A stretch of DNA of 6,804 nt from Fusobacterium sp. (GTDB taxonomy: Bacteria > Fusobacteriota > Fusobacteriia > Fusobacteriales > Fusobacteriaceae): contig JAGYHM010000061.1 of NCBI GenBank assembly GCA_018457305.1, positions 1 to 6,804 of the forward strand, read 5' to 3'. Position 1 is the first letter of the stretch. Each line of letters begins with the position of its first letter. The notes under the pieces are model-generated. The model searched no databases and was not told the DNA's origin. It saw only the letters and a list, made by a program, of their open reading frames with translations. Both the position numbers and the translations under genes were made by a program. Positions 5,687-6,804 of the stretch are shown piece by piece.

Positions 5687-6439
5687 ATGAGAGATAATTT
5701 ACAAGTTACAAGAATTATAAGCACGGCAAATTTATTAGGAAAAGTTTTTTTAATGAGTGGAGCTGAAGTATACAGAGTTGAAAATGCTGTTGCCATAGTA
5801 TGCAGAAGATTTGGATTAAAAGGGGAATCTTTTGTAACACAAGCCTGTGTTTTAACTTCTGCAAGAAAAAGAAATGGAGAAATTATTACAGAAATCAATC
5901 GTGTTTATAGTATTTCTAATAATTTAGATAAAATTGATAAGATAAATAAAATTATTTTAGATATAGATAAATATGATTTAGATTCTTTAGAAAAGGCTAT
6001 TAAAAAAATTCAAACTGAATCTATTTACACAGATAATGTTTTAATGATTTCTTATTTTTTTGCTGCTGCCTTTTTTGCAATCTTATTCAAAGGTGGTTTC
6101 TTTGATTTTTTAGTTGCTGGTTTTGGAGGAGTAATTATATTTTATATAAATAAAATTGCTAGTTTATTAAAAATAAATAACTTTTTTATAAATACTTTAA
6201 ATGGTTTTTTAATAACTATTTTAGCAGTTTTATCTACAAAATTAAATATTATTTATACACCTTCTCACTCTGTTATCGGAGCTTTAATGCTACTTGTTCC
6301 CGGACTTGCTCTAACTAATGCAATCAGAGATTTAATTAACGGAGATTTAATTGCAGGAACATCAAGAACAGTAGAATCATTTTTAATCGGTGCTGCTCTT
6401 GCAATAGGAGCAGGTTTTGGTTTATTTGTTATATCTTAG
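5687..6439 (+). CDS. Threonine/serine exporter, ThrE-domain subunit
   Basis: This 250-residue inner-membrane protein belongs to the ThrE (formerly DUF1212, PF06738) family. In Corynebacterium ThrE a ThrE domain and a ThrE_2 domain are fused and export threonine and serine; here they are on two genes. The soluble N-terminal part (1-115) carries LLGKVFLMSGAEVYRVEN (16-33) and the ARKRNGEI stretch (59-66), both typical. About five hydrophobic segments follow, near 117-135, 139-157, 167-184, 190-210 and 230-248. The family's hallmark LVPGLALTNAIRDLINGDLIAG (203-224) is followed by R227 and E230 in SRTVESFLIGA. The partner gene starts 14 bases after the stop, so the two are translated from one message and probably form one transporter. 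The actual substrate is inferred from the family only. Confidence 0.88.
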   Translation: MRDNLQVTRIISTANLLGKVFLMSGAEVYRVENAVAIVCRRFGLKGESFVTQACVLTSARKRNGEIITEINRVYSISNNLDKIDKINKIILDIDKYDLDSLEKAIKKIQTESIYTDNVLMISYFFAAAFFAILFKGGFFDFLVAGFGGVIIFYINKIASLLKINNFFINTLNGFLITILAVLSTKLNIIYTPSHSVIGALMLLVPGLALTNAIRDLINGDLIAGTSRTVESFLIGAALAIGAGFGLFVIS

Positions 6440-6453
6440 ATAAGGAGTTTTTT

Positions 6454-6804
6454 ATGGATTTTTTAGAACTTAATTATTTAGAAGTTTTATACTCTTTCCT
6501 CGCTACTTTTTTCTTTTCAATAATTTTTAATTTAAGAGGAAAAAAATTATTTTATAGTTCTACTTGTGGAGCTTTAGGTTGGTTTACTTATTTGCTAGCC
6601 AGTCAATTTTATAATAAAACTGCTTCTTATTTTATAGCAGCTATGATTATAACCATCTATTCTGAAATTTTTGCTAAAAGAAATCGTTCCACTGTTACAA
6701 CAACTTTAATTCCAGGCTTAATACCATTAGTTCCCGGAAGTGGAATTTATTATACTATGTCGTATTTTGTTGATAGAAATATTTCTAAGGCAGCAGATAT
6801 GGGG
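6454..6804 (+). CDS. Threonine/serine exporter, ThrE_2-domain subunit (partial, runs off window)
   Basis: The first 117 residues of a membrane protein of the ThrE_2 (formerly DUF3815, PF12821) family, the usual partner of the preceding ThrE-domain protein. AAGGAG (6442-6447) lies six bases before the ATG. Hydrophobic segments lie near residues 11-26, 36-50, 57-75 and 85-103. The family hallmark is TLIPGLIPLVPGSGIYYTM (84-102), with an AKRNRSTVTT loop just ahead of it. After the first segment, the sequence NLRGKKLFYSSTCGALGW (27-44) has the normal GKKL..ag..G..gw layout. There is no stop before the window ends; the full family length is roughly 140-160 residues, so most of the gene is present. 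It probably completes the transporter with the upstream subunit. Confidence 0.87.
   Translation, partial: MDFLELNYLEVLYSFLATFFFSIIFNLRGKKLFYSSTCGALGWFTYLLASQFYNKTASYFIAAMIITIYSEIFAKRNRSTVTTTLIPGLIPLVPGSGIYYTMSYFVDRNISKAADMG

Noticed and set aside
5647..5898. Minus-strand open frame of 83 codons
   Set aside because: Antisense to the 5' part of the ThrE-domain gene, with no ribosome binding site or recognisable motif.

Overview
The window is very AT-rich, with AAA/TTA/ATA-dominated codons and AGGAGG-type ribosome binding sites. It carries a butyryl-CoA dehydrogenase/ETF operon of the type found in amino-acid-fermenting anaerobes. Together with the outer-membrane/lipoprotein flavour of the left end, this suggests a Fusobacterium (F. 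nucleatum-like) chromosome. The assignment is inference from composition and gene content, not from a marker gene.

Left part (1-1275, minus strand). At the extreme left is the 5' end of an exported-protein gene with a clear signal peptide, cut by the window edge. It has its own promoter, whose -35/-10 spacer holds a perfect dyad of a 7-mer (ACTATAA) that recurs once more nearby. Upstream of it is an unrecognised lipoprotein gene of about 345 residues (233-1269) that is broken in this sequence. The N-terminal lipoprotein signal and the long C-terminal part lie in different frames that meet exactly at a run of seven A on the coding strand. One extra A would restore a single reading frame.

Middle (1276-4849, minus strand). 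A tight three-gene operon, bcd-etfB-etfA, runs right to left with gaps of 22 and 19 bases. It encodes a butyryl-CoA (crotonyl-CoA reducing) dehydrogenase and its two-subunit electron-transfer flavoprotein, the last redox step of butyrate formation and probably an electron-bifurcating one. A strong TTGACA promoter starts it and fixes the bcd start codon 51 bases inside the longest open frame. It ends in two successive Rho-independent terminators about 30 bases apart; the second is an unusually GC-rich hairpin that might be the end of a small RNA.

Right part (4850-6804, plus strand). Transcribed divergently from bcd, behind an extended -10 promoter, is a TrmN6-type adenine-N6 methyltransferase. 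It is followed by a split threonine/serine exporter: a ThrE-domain membrane protein and then a ThrE_2-domain partner that runs off the window end. Spacing suggests one operon.

No tRNA, rRNA, CRISPR array, insertion sequence or phage gene is seen. I found no strong case for a wholly new system. The best leads are the homopolymer-frameshifted lipoprotein, the 3' UTR GC-rich hairpin, and the two promoter-overlapping dyads.
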